Shown here: positions 1 to 6,110 of the stretch, one piece after another
Layout of the letters: each line of letters starts with the position of its first letter
How positions within the stretch are numbered: position 1 is the first letter of the stretch
Origin: Lachnospiraceae bacterium
GTDB taxonomy: Bacteria; Bacillota; Clostridia; Lachnospirales; Lachnospiraceae
Assembly (NCBI GenBank): GCA_017958585.1
Contig: JAGDCK010000266.1
Span: 1-9,768 of the forward strand
Length of the DNA stretch: 9,768 nucleotides
Direction of reading: 5' to 3'
Position numbers and translations under genes: made by a program
Notes under the pieces: generated by a model
Told to the model about the DNA's origin: nothing
Database searches by the model: none
What the model saw: only the letters and a program-made list of their open reading frames with translations

Positions 1-311
1 AAAAATGTGCTGATTATGCTCTCACAAAGGGCATCATCATTGCAGATACCAAGTTCGAGTTCGGTTTGGACGAGGACGGCAACATGGTTCTCGGAGATGA
101 GGTTCTCACTCCCGACAGCTCCAGATTCTGGCCCGTTGAAGGATATGAGGCAGGTCACTCACAGCCTTCATTTGACAAGCAGTTTGCAAGAGACTGGCTG
201 AAGGCAAATCCCGGAAACGACTGGACATTGCCTCAGGATATCGTGGACAAGACCATCGACAAATATCTTCAGGGATATGAGATGCTCACAGGAAGCAAGT
301 TGGACAAATAA
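1..311 (+). CDS. purC: Phosphoribosylaminoimidazole-succinocarboxamide synthase (SAICAR synthetase), C-terminal part
   Basis: The cytosolic enzyme joins CAIR to aspartate using ATP to give SAICAR, the eighth step of de novo IMP synthesis. The gene enters the window already open; reading from base 3 gives 103 residues before the TAA at 309-311. This is a bit under half of the family's usual 235-290 residues. The second PurC signature is visible near the start (IADTKFEFG, about residues 13-21 of the fragment), followed by the DEVLTPDSSRFWP segment and a C-terminal helix typical of the family (WTLPQDIVDKT). It ends 20 bases before purB, whose product acts on SAICAR in the next step, so the pair is almost certainly one operon. 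Promoter and N-terminus lie outside the window. Identification is secure from the motifs. Confidence 0.95.
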   Translation, partial: KCADYALTKGIIIADTKFEFGLDEDGNMVLGDEVLTPDSSRFWPVEGYEAGHSQPSFDKQFARDWLKANPGNDWTLPQDIVDKTIDKYLQGYEMLTGSKLDK

Positions 312-331
312 TCGAATCGAAAGGAAATACC

Positions 332-1783
332 ATGAGTACAGATGTTTACCAGACTCCGCTGGCTGAGAGATATGCCAGCAAAGAGATGCAATATATTTTT
401 TCCCCCGATATGAAATTCCGTACCTGGAGAAGACTCTGGATCGCACTTGCTGAGACAGAGAAGGAACTTGGTCTCTCCCAGGACGGAAAGCCCGTCATCA
501 CAGATGAGCAGATCGAGGAATTAAAAGCCCACAAGGATGATATCAACTATGATGTGGCAAAGGCCAGAGAGAAGGTCGTTCGCCATGACGTAATGAGCCA
601 TGTTTATGCTTACGGACAGCAGTGTCCCAAGGCTGCGGGAATAATTCACCTTGGAGCAACCAGCTGTTATGTCGGCGACAATACCGATATCATTGTGATG
701 ACTGAGGGTCTTAAACTTGTTAAAAAGAAACTTGTGAGTGTCATGAAGGAACTGGCTGATTTTGCAGACAAATACAAAGCTCAGCCCACCCTCGCATTTA
801 CTCATTTCCAGCCCGCTCAGCCCACAAGCGTGGGAAAGAGAGCGACCCTTTGGCTTCAGGAGTTCTATCTTGATTTTGAGGATCTTTGCCATGTACTTGA
901 CGGCATGAAGCTTCTCGGAAGCAAGGGAACAACAGGAACACAGGCCTCTTTCCTGGAGCTTTTTAACGGAGATCAGGAGACCATCGACAAGATCGATCCC
1001 CTGATCGCAGCAAAGATGGGATTCAAGGAGTGCTTCCCTGTTTCCGGTCAGACATATTCACGTAAGGTGGATACAAGAGTTGCAAACGTACTTGCAGGTA
1101 TTGCGGCTTCAGCTCACAAGATGAGCAATGATATCAGACTTCTCCAGCATTTAAAAGAGGTGGAGGAGCCCTTTGAAAAGAACCAGATCGGTTCATCCGC
1201 CATGGCTTACAAGAGAAATCCCATGAGAAGTGAGAGAATCGCTTCTCTGTCAAGATATGTCATGATAGATGCACTTAACCCTGCTATCACATCTGCTACA
1301 CAGTGGTTTGAGAGAACACTTGATGATTCCGCAAACAAGAGAATGTCTATTCCGGAGGCATTTCTTGCAATCGACGGAGTCCTTGATCTGTGCCTTAATG
1401 TGGTTGACGGACTGGTGGTTTATCCCAAGGTTATCGAGAAACATATGCTGGCAGAGCTTCCTTTTATGGCTACCGAGAATATCATGATGGATGCCGTAAA
1501 GATGGGTGGAAATCGTCAGGAGCTTCATGAGAGGATCCGCGAGCTTTCCATGGAGGCAGGAAAGACTGTCAAGGTGGAAGGCAAGGACAATAATCTGTTG
1601 GAGCTTATCGCAGCAGATCCCGCTTTCAACATGTCTTTAGAGGATTTAAAGAAGAGCATGGATCCTTCAAAATATATCGGAAGAAGCAAAGAGCAGGTTG
1701 AGAATTTCTTAAAGAACGTTATCAACCCTGTTCTTGATGCAAACAAAGATCTCCTGGGAGCAAAGGCAGAGATCAACGTTTAG
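332..1783 (+). CDS. purB: Adenylosuccinate lyase, long eukaryote-like form
   Basis: This fumarate-releasing lyase acts twice in purine synthesis: SAICAR to AICAR, and adenylosuccinate to AMP. It is 483 residues. The fumarase/aspartase superfamily signature GSSAMAYKRNP is at residues 287-297 and contains the mobile-loop catalytic serine. The probable general-acid histidine is H158 in FTHFQPAQ. Conserved blocks RHDVMSHV, HLGATSCYVGDNTD, GTTGTQASF and WFERTLDDSANKR are all present. From memory these blocks match the animal ADSL form (about 480 residues) better than the shorter B. subtilis PurB (about 430). The ATG at 332 has an AAAGGA site about 7 bases upstream, and the N-terminus aligns with the family, so the start is firm. 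It sits directly behind purC and is followed by a terminator-like hairpin. No damage is seen. Confidence 0.96.
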   Translation: MSTDVYQTPLAERYASKEMQYIFSPDMKFRTWRRLWIALAETEKELGLSQDGKPVITDEQIEELKAHKDDINYDVAKAREKVVRHDVMSHVYAYGQQCPKAAGIIHLGATSCYVGDNTDIIVMTEGLKLVKKKLVSVMKELADFADKYKAQPTLAFTHFQPAQPTSVGKRATLWLQEFYLDFEDLCHVLDGMKLLGSKGTTGTQASFLELFNGDQETIDKIDPLIAAKMGFKECFPVSGQTYSRKVDTRVANVLAGIAASAHKMSNDIRLLQHLKEVEEPFEKNQIGSSAMAYKRNPMRSERIASLSRYVMIDALNPAITSATQWFERTLDDSANKRMSIPEAFLAIDGVLDLCLNVVDGLVVYPKVIEKHMLAELPFMATENIMMDAVKMGGNRQELHERIRELSMEAGKTVKVEGKDNNLLELIAADPAFNMSLEDLKKSMDPSKYIGRSKEQVENFLKNVINPVLDANKDLLGAKAEINV

Positions 1784-1795
1784 AATATTTTTAAG

Positions 1796-1830
1796 AGAGG
1801 GAATCGAAACCCGGTTCCCTCTTATTATTG
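1796..1830 (+). terminator. Terminator-like hairpin after purB
   Basis: Bases 1796-1806 (AGAGGGAATCG) pair with 1812-1822 (CGGTTCCCTCT) around a five-base loop, giving an 11-bp stem with one G-U pair. An interrupted T-rich run (TATTATTGTTT) follows. This is the form of a rho-independent terminator with a weak U-tract. I see no usable promoter between it and the PurF-like start at 1852, so it more likely reduces than abolishes transcription into that gene. Confidence 0.7.
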
Positions 1831-1851
1831 TTTAAGTAGAGGATAATTAAA

Positions 1852-3258
1852 ATGGGCGGTTTTTTTGGCGTAGCATCTGCAGATGACTGCAGATTTGATT
1901 TATTTTTCGGAACGGATTTTCATTCACATCTGGGTACAAGACGTGCCGGAATGGTAACAATAGGGGAGCAGGGATTTAACAAGTCCATTCACAGCATTGA
2001 GAATTCTCCCTTCAGAACCAAGTTTGACGGAGAGCTGGATCATCTGCACGGCAGATACGGTATCGGATGCATCTCAGATTATGATCCCCAGCCTATCGTG
2101 ATCCGTTCACATCACGGCACATTTGCCATCACCACCGTGGGCAAGATCAACAATGCCACGGAGCTGGTAAGCGGAGTATTAAAAAATTCCGGATATTTCT
2201 TTGAGATGAGTAACGGCGAGATCAATCAGACAGAGCTGGTGGCTGCACTTATCAACCAAAAAGAGAACATGATCGACGGCATCGAGTATGCGCTGGATGT
2301 TATCGACGGATCTTTGTCTTTGCTTCTTCTTACGGATAAGGGAATATATGCGGCAAGAGATAAATACGGTCGTACTCCCGTTATCCTCGGAAAAAAGGAT
2401 GACGCCAGATGTGCCTGCTTTGAAAGCTTTTCATATTTGAATCTGGGATATCAGGAGGACAGAGAACTGGGCCCCGGCGAGATCGTGGTATTTGACGAAA
2501 AGTCCTGCAAGACCCTGGTAAATCCCAACAATAAGAATTTAAAGATCTGTACATTCCTCTGGGTTTATTACGGTTATCCTTCTGCTGCATATGAGGGAGT
2601 TAACGTAGAGCAGATGAGATATAACTGCGGAAAACTCATGGCAAGACGCGACAATGCAAAACCTGATGTGGTTGCGGGTGTTCCTGATTCCGGTACAGCC
2701 CATGCGGTGGGATATGCAAATGAGAGCGGAATTCCTTTTTCCAGACCTTTCATCAAATATACACCCACCTGGTCAAGGTCATTTATGCCTACCATTCAGG
2801 AGAAGAGAAATCTCATCGCCCATATGAAGCAGATCCCCGTATATGAGCTTATAAACGGAAAGAGTCTCCTGCTCATCGACGATTCCATCGTCCGCGGTAC
2901 ACAGCTTCGTGAGACCACCGAATACCTCTATGAGGCGGGAGCAAAGGAAGTGCATATCAGACCTGCATGTCCTCCCCTTCTCTTTGGATGTAAGTATCTT
3001 AACTTCTCACGTTCTTCATCCGAGATGGAACTTATCGCAAGACGCGTGATCGAGGAGCTTGAGGGCGGTCCCGTATCAAAGGAGAGACTTGAGGTTTATG
3101 CGGATCCCGATACAGAGGAATATGCCAAGATGGAGGAGAAGATCTGCGAGAAGCTGAAATTCACTTCACTTAAGTTTAACCGTCTCGATGATATGCTGGA
3201 GGCAGTGGGTATCGACAAGGATAAGCTCTGCACATACTGTTGGAACGGAAGAGAGTAG
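1852..3258 (+). CDS. PurF-like phosphoribosyltransferase with a dead glutaminase domain
   Basis: The protein has the two-domain layout of amidophosphoribosyltransferase, the enzyme of the first purine step, over 468 residues. The N-terminal class II amidotransferase fold begins MGGFFGVAS, so the catalytic Cys after Met is Gly. By eye, the residues equivalent to E. coli PurF Arg73, Asn101 and Asp127 are Ser75, Val96 and Gln126. The C-terminal half keeps the PRPP-binding motif LLLIDDSIVRGT (339-350) and four cysteines matching the iron-sulfur ligands of B. subtilis PurF: C233, C380, C460 and C463 (CTYC). The catalytic-loop block NRYVGRTFI of true PurF is replaced by a YTPTWSRSFM-type sequence. 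A true PurF is presumably encoded elsewhere. From memory, proteins with this start are annotated as PurF in Bacteroidetes and Clostridia. It may be an ammonia-dependent enzyme or a PRPP/purine sensor; the function is unknown. The start at 1852 has AGAGG 9 bases upstream. Confidence 0.85.
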   Translation: MGGFFGVASADDCRFDLFFGTDFHSHLGTRRAGMVTIGEQGFNKSIHSIENSPFRTKFDGELDHLHGRYGIGCISDYDPQPIVIRSHHGTFAITTVGKINNATELVSGVLKNSGYFFEMSNGEINQTELVAALINQKENMIDGIEYALDVIDGSLSLLLLTDKGIYAARDKYGRTPVILGKKDDARCACFESFSYLNLGYQEDRELGPGEIVVFDEKSCKTLVNPNNKNLKICTFLWVYYGYPSAAYEGVNVEQMRYNCGKLMARRDNAKPDVVAGVPDSGTAHAVGYANESGIPFSRPFIKYTPTWSRSFMPTIQEKRNLIAHMKQIPVYELINGKSLLLIDDSIVRGTQLRETTEYLYEAGAKEVHIRPACPPLLFGCKYLNFSRSSSEMELIARRVIEELEGGPVSKERLEVYADPDTEEYAKMEEKICEKLKFTSLKFNRLDDMLEAVGIDKDKLCTYCWNGRE

Positions 3259-3303
3259 GACGAGCCATTAGTAAAAGTTATATGTGACATAAAAAACATT
3301 GAT

Positions 3304-3332
3304 TTTACTTATAATTAATACTGTGATATGAT
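3304..3332 (+). promoter_or_regulatory. Probable purA promoter with extended -10
   Basis: The proposed -35 is TTTACT (3304-3309). After a 17-base spacer comes TATGAT (3327-3332), preceded by TGA, which makes an extended -10. Transcription should begin near 3338-3340, inside the left arm of the next hairpin. A second possible -10, TATAAT at 3310-3315, lacks a well-spaced -35. If used, it would place the start near 3322 and keep the whole hairpin in the transcript. Confidence 0.6.
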
Positions 3333-3377
3333 AAATTCTGTCGGGAGCCCGGAGGGTGTCCTCGACAGAATTTTTTT
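3333..3377 (+). terminator. Long terminator-type hairpin in the purA leader
   Basis: Bases 3333-3343 (AAATTCTGTCG) pair perfectly with 3363-3373 (CGACAGAATTT). Inside, GGA (3344-3346) pairs with TCC (3359-3361) and GCCC (3347-3350) pairs with GGGT (3354-3357), leaving single-base bulges at 3358 and 3362 and a GGA triloop (3351-3353). This gives about 18 bp followed by T7 (3371-3377). It is a strong intrinsic terminator for the PurF-like gene. Because the purA promoter lies immediately upstream, it could also work as an attenuator for purA. Confidence 0.75.
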
Positions 3378-3411
3378 GCGTGAAAAACGCGGATGCATGA
3401 AAAATGCGGAA
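3378..3411 (+). repeat. Tandem 17-base mini-hairpin repeat before purA
   Basis: Two adjoining 17-base units, GCGTGAAAAACGCGGAT (3378-3394) and GCATGAAAAATGCGGAA (3395-3411), match at 14 positions. Each folds into a 4-bp stem with a GAAAA loop followed by GGA. Two of the three differences fall in the stem and compensate each other: a G-C pair in the first unit is an A-T pair in the second. The second unit runs into the purA ribosome-binding site (AGGTGAG, 3412-3418). Its function is unknown; control of purA translation is an inference from position. Confidence 0.6.
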
Positions 3412-3425
3412 AGGTGAGAATCAAT

Positions 3426-4718
3426 ATGGTTAAAGCAGTAGTAGGAGCCAACTGGGGCGACGAAGGAAAAGGAAAGATCACTGATATGCTTGCCAGACAG
3501 GCAGATATCGTAATCCGTTTTCAGGGCGGTGCGAATGCAGGTCATACTATCGTAAATGACTATGGCAAATTTGCACTTCACACATTACCTTCAGGTGTGT
3601 TCTATTCACACACCACCAGCATCATCGGAAACGGTGTGGCACTTAACATTCCGATCCTCTTTAACGAGATCAAATCTATCACGGACAGAAATGTACCCAT
3701 GCCAAAGATCTTAATCTCTGACAGAGCTCAGATCGTTATGCCTTATCATATTCTCTTTGACCAGTATGAGGAAGAGAGACTTGGAGGAAAGAGCTTTGGT
3801 TCCACAAAGAGCGGTATCGCACCTTTTTATTCAGATAAATATGCAAAGATCGGTTTCCAGGTAAATGAACTTTTCGATGAGGAAACCTTAAAGGAGAAGG
3901 TGGAGAGAGTTACCACATTAAAGAATGTAATGTTAGAGCATCTCTATCACAAACCTCTCATCGATCCTGCAGAGCTTCTCGAAACTCTCCACGGATACAG
4001 AGATATGGTAGCTCCCTATGTATGCGACGTGTCAGCATTCCTTGACAAGGCATTAAAAGAAGGTAAGACAGTTCTCTTAGAGGGTCAGCTTGGAACATTA
4101 AAGGATCCTGACCACGGTATCTATCCCATGGTTACATCATCCTCAACACTTGCTTCCTACGGTGCCATCGGTGCGGGAATCCCTCCCTATGAGATCAAGC
4201 AGATCGTAACAGTCTGCAAGGCATACTCTTCAGCAGTTGGAGGCGGCGCATTTGTATCCGAGATATTCGGAGATGAGGCTGACGAACTCAGACGCAGAGG
4301 AGGAGACGGCGGTGAGTACGGTGCAACAACAGGACGTCCCCGCAGAATGGGATGGTTTGACTGTGTTGCCAGCAAGTACGGCTGCAGACTTCAGGGAACA
4401 ACAGATGTTGCCTTCACAGTACTTGATGTATTGGGATACCTGGATGAGATCCCCGTATGTGTAGGCTATGAGATCGACGGCGAAGTCACAACAGATTTCC
4501 CTGTTACATACAAGCTTGAAAAGGCTAAGCCCGTTCTCAAGACTCTGCCCGGATGGAAATGTGACATCAGAGGAATCAAAAATTATGAGGATCTTCCCGA
4601 AAACTGCAGAAACTACATCGAGTTTGTAGAAGAGCACATCGGATATCCCATCACAATGATCTCAAACGGACCCAGCAGAAACGATATCATCTATCGTGAG
4701 AGTCCTCTGAAAAAATAA
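3426..4718 (+). CDS. purA: Adenylosuccinate synthetase
   Basis: This cytosolic GTP-dependent enzyme joins IMP to aspartate, giving adenylosuccinate, which PurB then splits to AMP. The protein is 430 residues, the usual family length. The N-terminal signature NWGDEGKGK (9-17) holds the catalytic Asp12, and NAGHTI holds the catalytic His40. The guanine/IMP-site block GATTGRPRRMGWFD and the C-terminal LPGWKCDI block are present. The FGSTKSGIAPFYSDK and EGQLGTLKDPDHG segments differ from the B. subtilis and E. coli forms, but I recall them as normal in clostridial PurA. ATG 3426 is chosen over an in-frame ATG at 3393 because AGGTGAG lies 7 bases before it and the family begins here; the upstream ATG overlaps the mini-hairpins. 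It has its own promoter and leader, and a hairpin after the stop. Confidence 0.96.
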   Translation: MVKAVVGANWGDEGKGKITDMLARQADIVIRFQGGANAGHTIVNDYGKFALHTLPSGVFYSHTTSIIGNGVALNIPILFNEIKSITDRNVPMPKILISDRAQIVMPYHILFDQYEEERLGGKSFGSTKSGIAPFYSDKYAKIGFQVNELFDEETLKEKVERVTTLKNVMLEHLYHKPLIDPAELLETLHGYRDMVAPYVCDVSAFLDKALKEGKTVLLEGQLGTLKDPDHGIYPMVTSSSTLASYGAIGAGIPPYEIKQIVTVCKAYSSAVGGGAFVSEIFGDEADELRRRGGDGGEYGATTGRPRRMGWFDCVASKYGCRLQGTTDVAFTVLDVLGYLDEIPVCVGYEIDGEVTTDFPVTYKLEKAKPVLKTLPGWKCDIRGIKNYEDLPENCRNYIEFVEEHIGYPITMISNGPSRNDIIYRESPLKK

Positions 4719-4761
4719 GACAAAGAATTAGATAAAGAATAACAAATGAAACGGATAGATG

Positions 4762-4799
4762 TCCCACAGTTCTTTAAAGGACTGTGGGATATTTAAAAT
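4762..4799 (+). terminator. Terminator hairpin after purA
   Basis: Bases 4762-4773 (TCCCACAGTTCT) pair with 4778-4789 (AGGACTGTGGGA) around a TTAA loop, forming a 12-bp stem with one G-T wobble. The following TATTTAAAAT is a poor U-tract, so termination may be incomplete. TAAAAT at 4794-4799 could double as a -10 for azlC, but no convincing -35 accompanies it. The rest of the 126-base gap holds nothing else I can support. Confidence 0.65.
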
Positions 4800-4844
4800 G
4801 CATCGAAAGGTGCCCGTTTTACAGGGAGCAGGTAATTAAGGGAA

Positions 4845-5636
4845 ATGAACAAGGATAACAGACATTGGTTTTTAAACGGACTTAAGGATGGAATTCCCAT
4901 TGCGGCAGGATATTTTGCGGTATCCTTTGCACTGGGTATCACGGCAAGAAATGCGGGACTAAGCGCCTTTCAGGCAACTCTTGCAAGCTTACTTACAAAT
5001 ACTTCTTCGGGAGAATATGCCGGTTTTGCCGTGATGGCATCGGATGCATCATATTTTACCATGGCAGTGATGATCTTGATCGTATGTGCAAGGTATCTCT
5101 TAATGTCAATATCTCTGTCACAGAAGCTTCCTGAGAACACAAGCCTGTTTCACAGGATGCTGGTGGGATTCTGGATCACGGATGAAATATATGGAGCTTC
5201 ATCAACATTACCCGGGAAACTGAATCCATTTTACAATTACGGCTGTGCCATCTGTTCACTCAGCTTCTGGGCACTGGGAACATGCCTTGGCGTGGTGGTG
5301 GGAAATATACTTCCAGCAAGGCTTGTAAGCGCATTCGGAGTTCTTTTGTTTGGTATGTTTTTGGCTATCATCATGCCGGAGGGAAAGCGTAACAAAGTGG
5401 TGGCATGTTTGATTTTTATCTCCATGGCTGCAAGCTTTGCATGCGCAAAACTCCCTGTGGTATCAAATATCAGCGAGGGCACCAGGATCATCATCCTGAC
5501 AGTGGTGATATCCCTGTTTGCGGCAGTCTTATTTCCCATAAAAGACGATCACTTCGACGAGGATAAAGCAAATAAAAATATGGCTGCCTCAGTTGATGAA
5601 ACTGATGACAAAGTTAAGACCGGGGAGGAAAAATAA
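4845..5636 (+). CDS. azlC: AzlC-family branched-chain amino acid exporter, large subunit
   Basis: This polytopic inner-membrane protein, with AzlD, forms a two-component exporter for branched-chain amino acids or their analogues, as in B. subtilis. It is 263 residues. The conserved N-terminal block GLKDGIPIAAGYFAVSFALG (about 13-32) and the LLTNTSSGEYAG segment place it in the AzlC family, and several hydrophobic helices run to about residue 227. A hydrophilic Asp/Lys/Glu-rich tail of about 35 residues follows, so it is slightly longer than usual. The start is forced by an in-frame stop at 4833. However, AAGGG (4838-4842) is only two bases from the ATG, and the next candidate, GCAGG (4828-4832), is 12 bases away. 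This suggests modest or regulated initiation. It lies 2 bases from azlD. The substrate is assigned by family only. Confidence 0.9.
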   Translation: MNKDNRHWFLNGLKDGIPIAAGYFAVSFALGITARNAGLSAFQATLASLLTNTSSGEYAGFAVMASDASYFTMAVMILIVCARYLLMSISLSQKLPENTSLFHRMLVGFWITDEIYGASSTLPGKLNPFYNYGCAICSLSFWALGTCLGVVVGNILPARLVSAFGVLLFGMFLAIIMPEGKRNKVVACLIFISMAASFACAKLPVVSNISEGTRIIILTVVISLFAAVLFPIKDDHFDEDKANKNMAASVDETDDKVKTGEEK

Positions 5637-5638
5637 TA

Positions 5639-5950
5639 ATGAAGCACAATATTTATATTTACATCCTGGTAATGTTTCTGGTTTCATACGGCCTCAGAGC
5701 CCTTCCCCTTACACTTATCAGAAAAGAGATTAAAAACAGAACTATACGTTCATTTTTATATTATGTGCCCTACGTGACTTTGGCTGTAATGACATTTCCT
5801 GCCATCATGGATTCGACGGGGGCTCCCCTTGCAGGGCTTTTGGCACTGGTTATCGGAATGGTTGCCGCATGGTTTGGCGCAGGTCTTTTCCCCACAGCCA
5901 TTATCTGCAGCCTGGTGGTATTTTTTGCTGAACTTTTCTTACATGTATGA
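5639..5950 (+). CDS. azlD: AzlD-family branched-chain amino acid exporter, small subunit
   Basis: The protein is 103 residues, a normal AzlD length, with about four hydrophobic helices. Family features visible are the N-terminal YGLRALPLTLIRK segment, the FLYYVPYVTLAVMTFPA block and the glycine/alanine-rich helices that follow. It partners AzlC in the membrane. The ATG lies 2 bases after the azlC stop, with a strong GGGGAGG site (5622-5628) inside the last azlC codons, so the two are co-translated. No terminator hairpin is visible after its TGA. An AT-rich promoter region begins at once, so some read-through into the LysR leader is possible. Confidence 0.9.
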   Translation: MKHNIYIYILVMFLVSYGLRALPLTLIRKEIKNRTIRSFLYYVPYVTLAVMTFPAIMDSTGAPLAGLLALVIGMVAAWFGAGLFPTAIICSLVVFFAELFLHV

Positions 5951-5956
5951 TAAATA

Positions 5957-5985
5957 TCACTTATATAAACTAAATATGTTATAAT
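5957..5985 (+). promoter_or_regulatory. Promoter of the LysR operon leader
   Basis: A perfect TATAAT (5980-5985) preceded by TGT forms an extended -10; the -35 at 17-base spacing (TCACTT, 5957-5962) is weak, as is common with extended -10 promoters. Transcription should start near 5992, leaving a leader of about 118 bases. Imperfect inverted arms at 5947-5958 and 5981-5992 (ATGATA...TATCAT) flank the core and could be a LysR-type autoregulatory site, which is speculative. Confidence 0.65.
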
Positions 5986-5991
5986 ATATCA

Positions 5992-6110
5992 TTATGTTAT
6001 GGCAACGAGCCGAGCGGATACCGTGTTTGTTCGGCCGGGCTTTGGGAAACTCGTAAAGCGTGTTTCATCCCTGTGAGAACGCTCCGCAAGTCAGAGAAAG
6101 GTTTAAGGGT
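5992..6110 (+). promoter_or_regulatory. Structured, pseudoknotted leader RNA of the LysR operon (riboswitch-like candidate)
   Basis: Bases 6001-6090 are about 58% GC, against about 12% in the 50 bases before them. By eye, ACGAG (6005-6009) pairs with CTCGT (6050-6054), and CCGA (6010-6013) with TCGG (6031-6034). AGCGT (6057-6061) pairs with ACGCT (6079-6083), and this stem extends through 6063-6067 with 6074-6078 to a TCCCTG loop. That loop can pair with GGGA (6044-6047), and GCGG (6014-6017) can pair with CCGC (6084-6087), giving two pseudoknots. CCCT (6069-6072) can instead pair with AGGG (6106-6109) next to the start codon. I do not recognise a known riboswitch, T-box or ribozyme class. 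The ligand and mechanism are unknown. Confidence 0.5.

Noticed and set aside
3393..3425. Upstream in-frame ATG for purA adding 11 residues
   Set aside because: It lies in the mini-hairpin repeat, has no ribosome site, and the family N-terminus begins at ATG 3426, which has AGGTGAG 7 bases upstream.
4230..4637. Long minus-strand open frame inside purA, and a + strand one at 4237-4464
   Set aside because: Both are shadows of the firmly identified purA coding frame, with no ribosome site and no family resemblance.
4811..4830. Weak hairpin in the azlC leader (TGCCC...GGGAGCA)
   Set aside because: Only five pairs with a bulge; not enough to call a regulatory structure.
5994..6076. Two small leader reading frames (20 codons from 5994, 25 codons from 5999)
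   Set aside because: Neither has a ribosome site, both use CGA/CGG arginine codons unlike the neighbouring genes, and the region is better explained as structured RNA. A leaderless peptide cannot be fully excluded.
6001..6090. tRNA-like or cobalamin-riboswitch resemblance (GCCGAGCGGA; GGGAAA...CCGCAA)
   Set aside because: There is no T-arm or acceptor stem for a tRNA, and the conserved B12 box GCCACTG is absent.
6060..6110. GTG start adding 17 residues to the LysR regulator
   Set aside because: The codons lie inside a leader stem, no ribosome site precedes the GTG, and the family N-terminus begins at ATG 6111.
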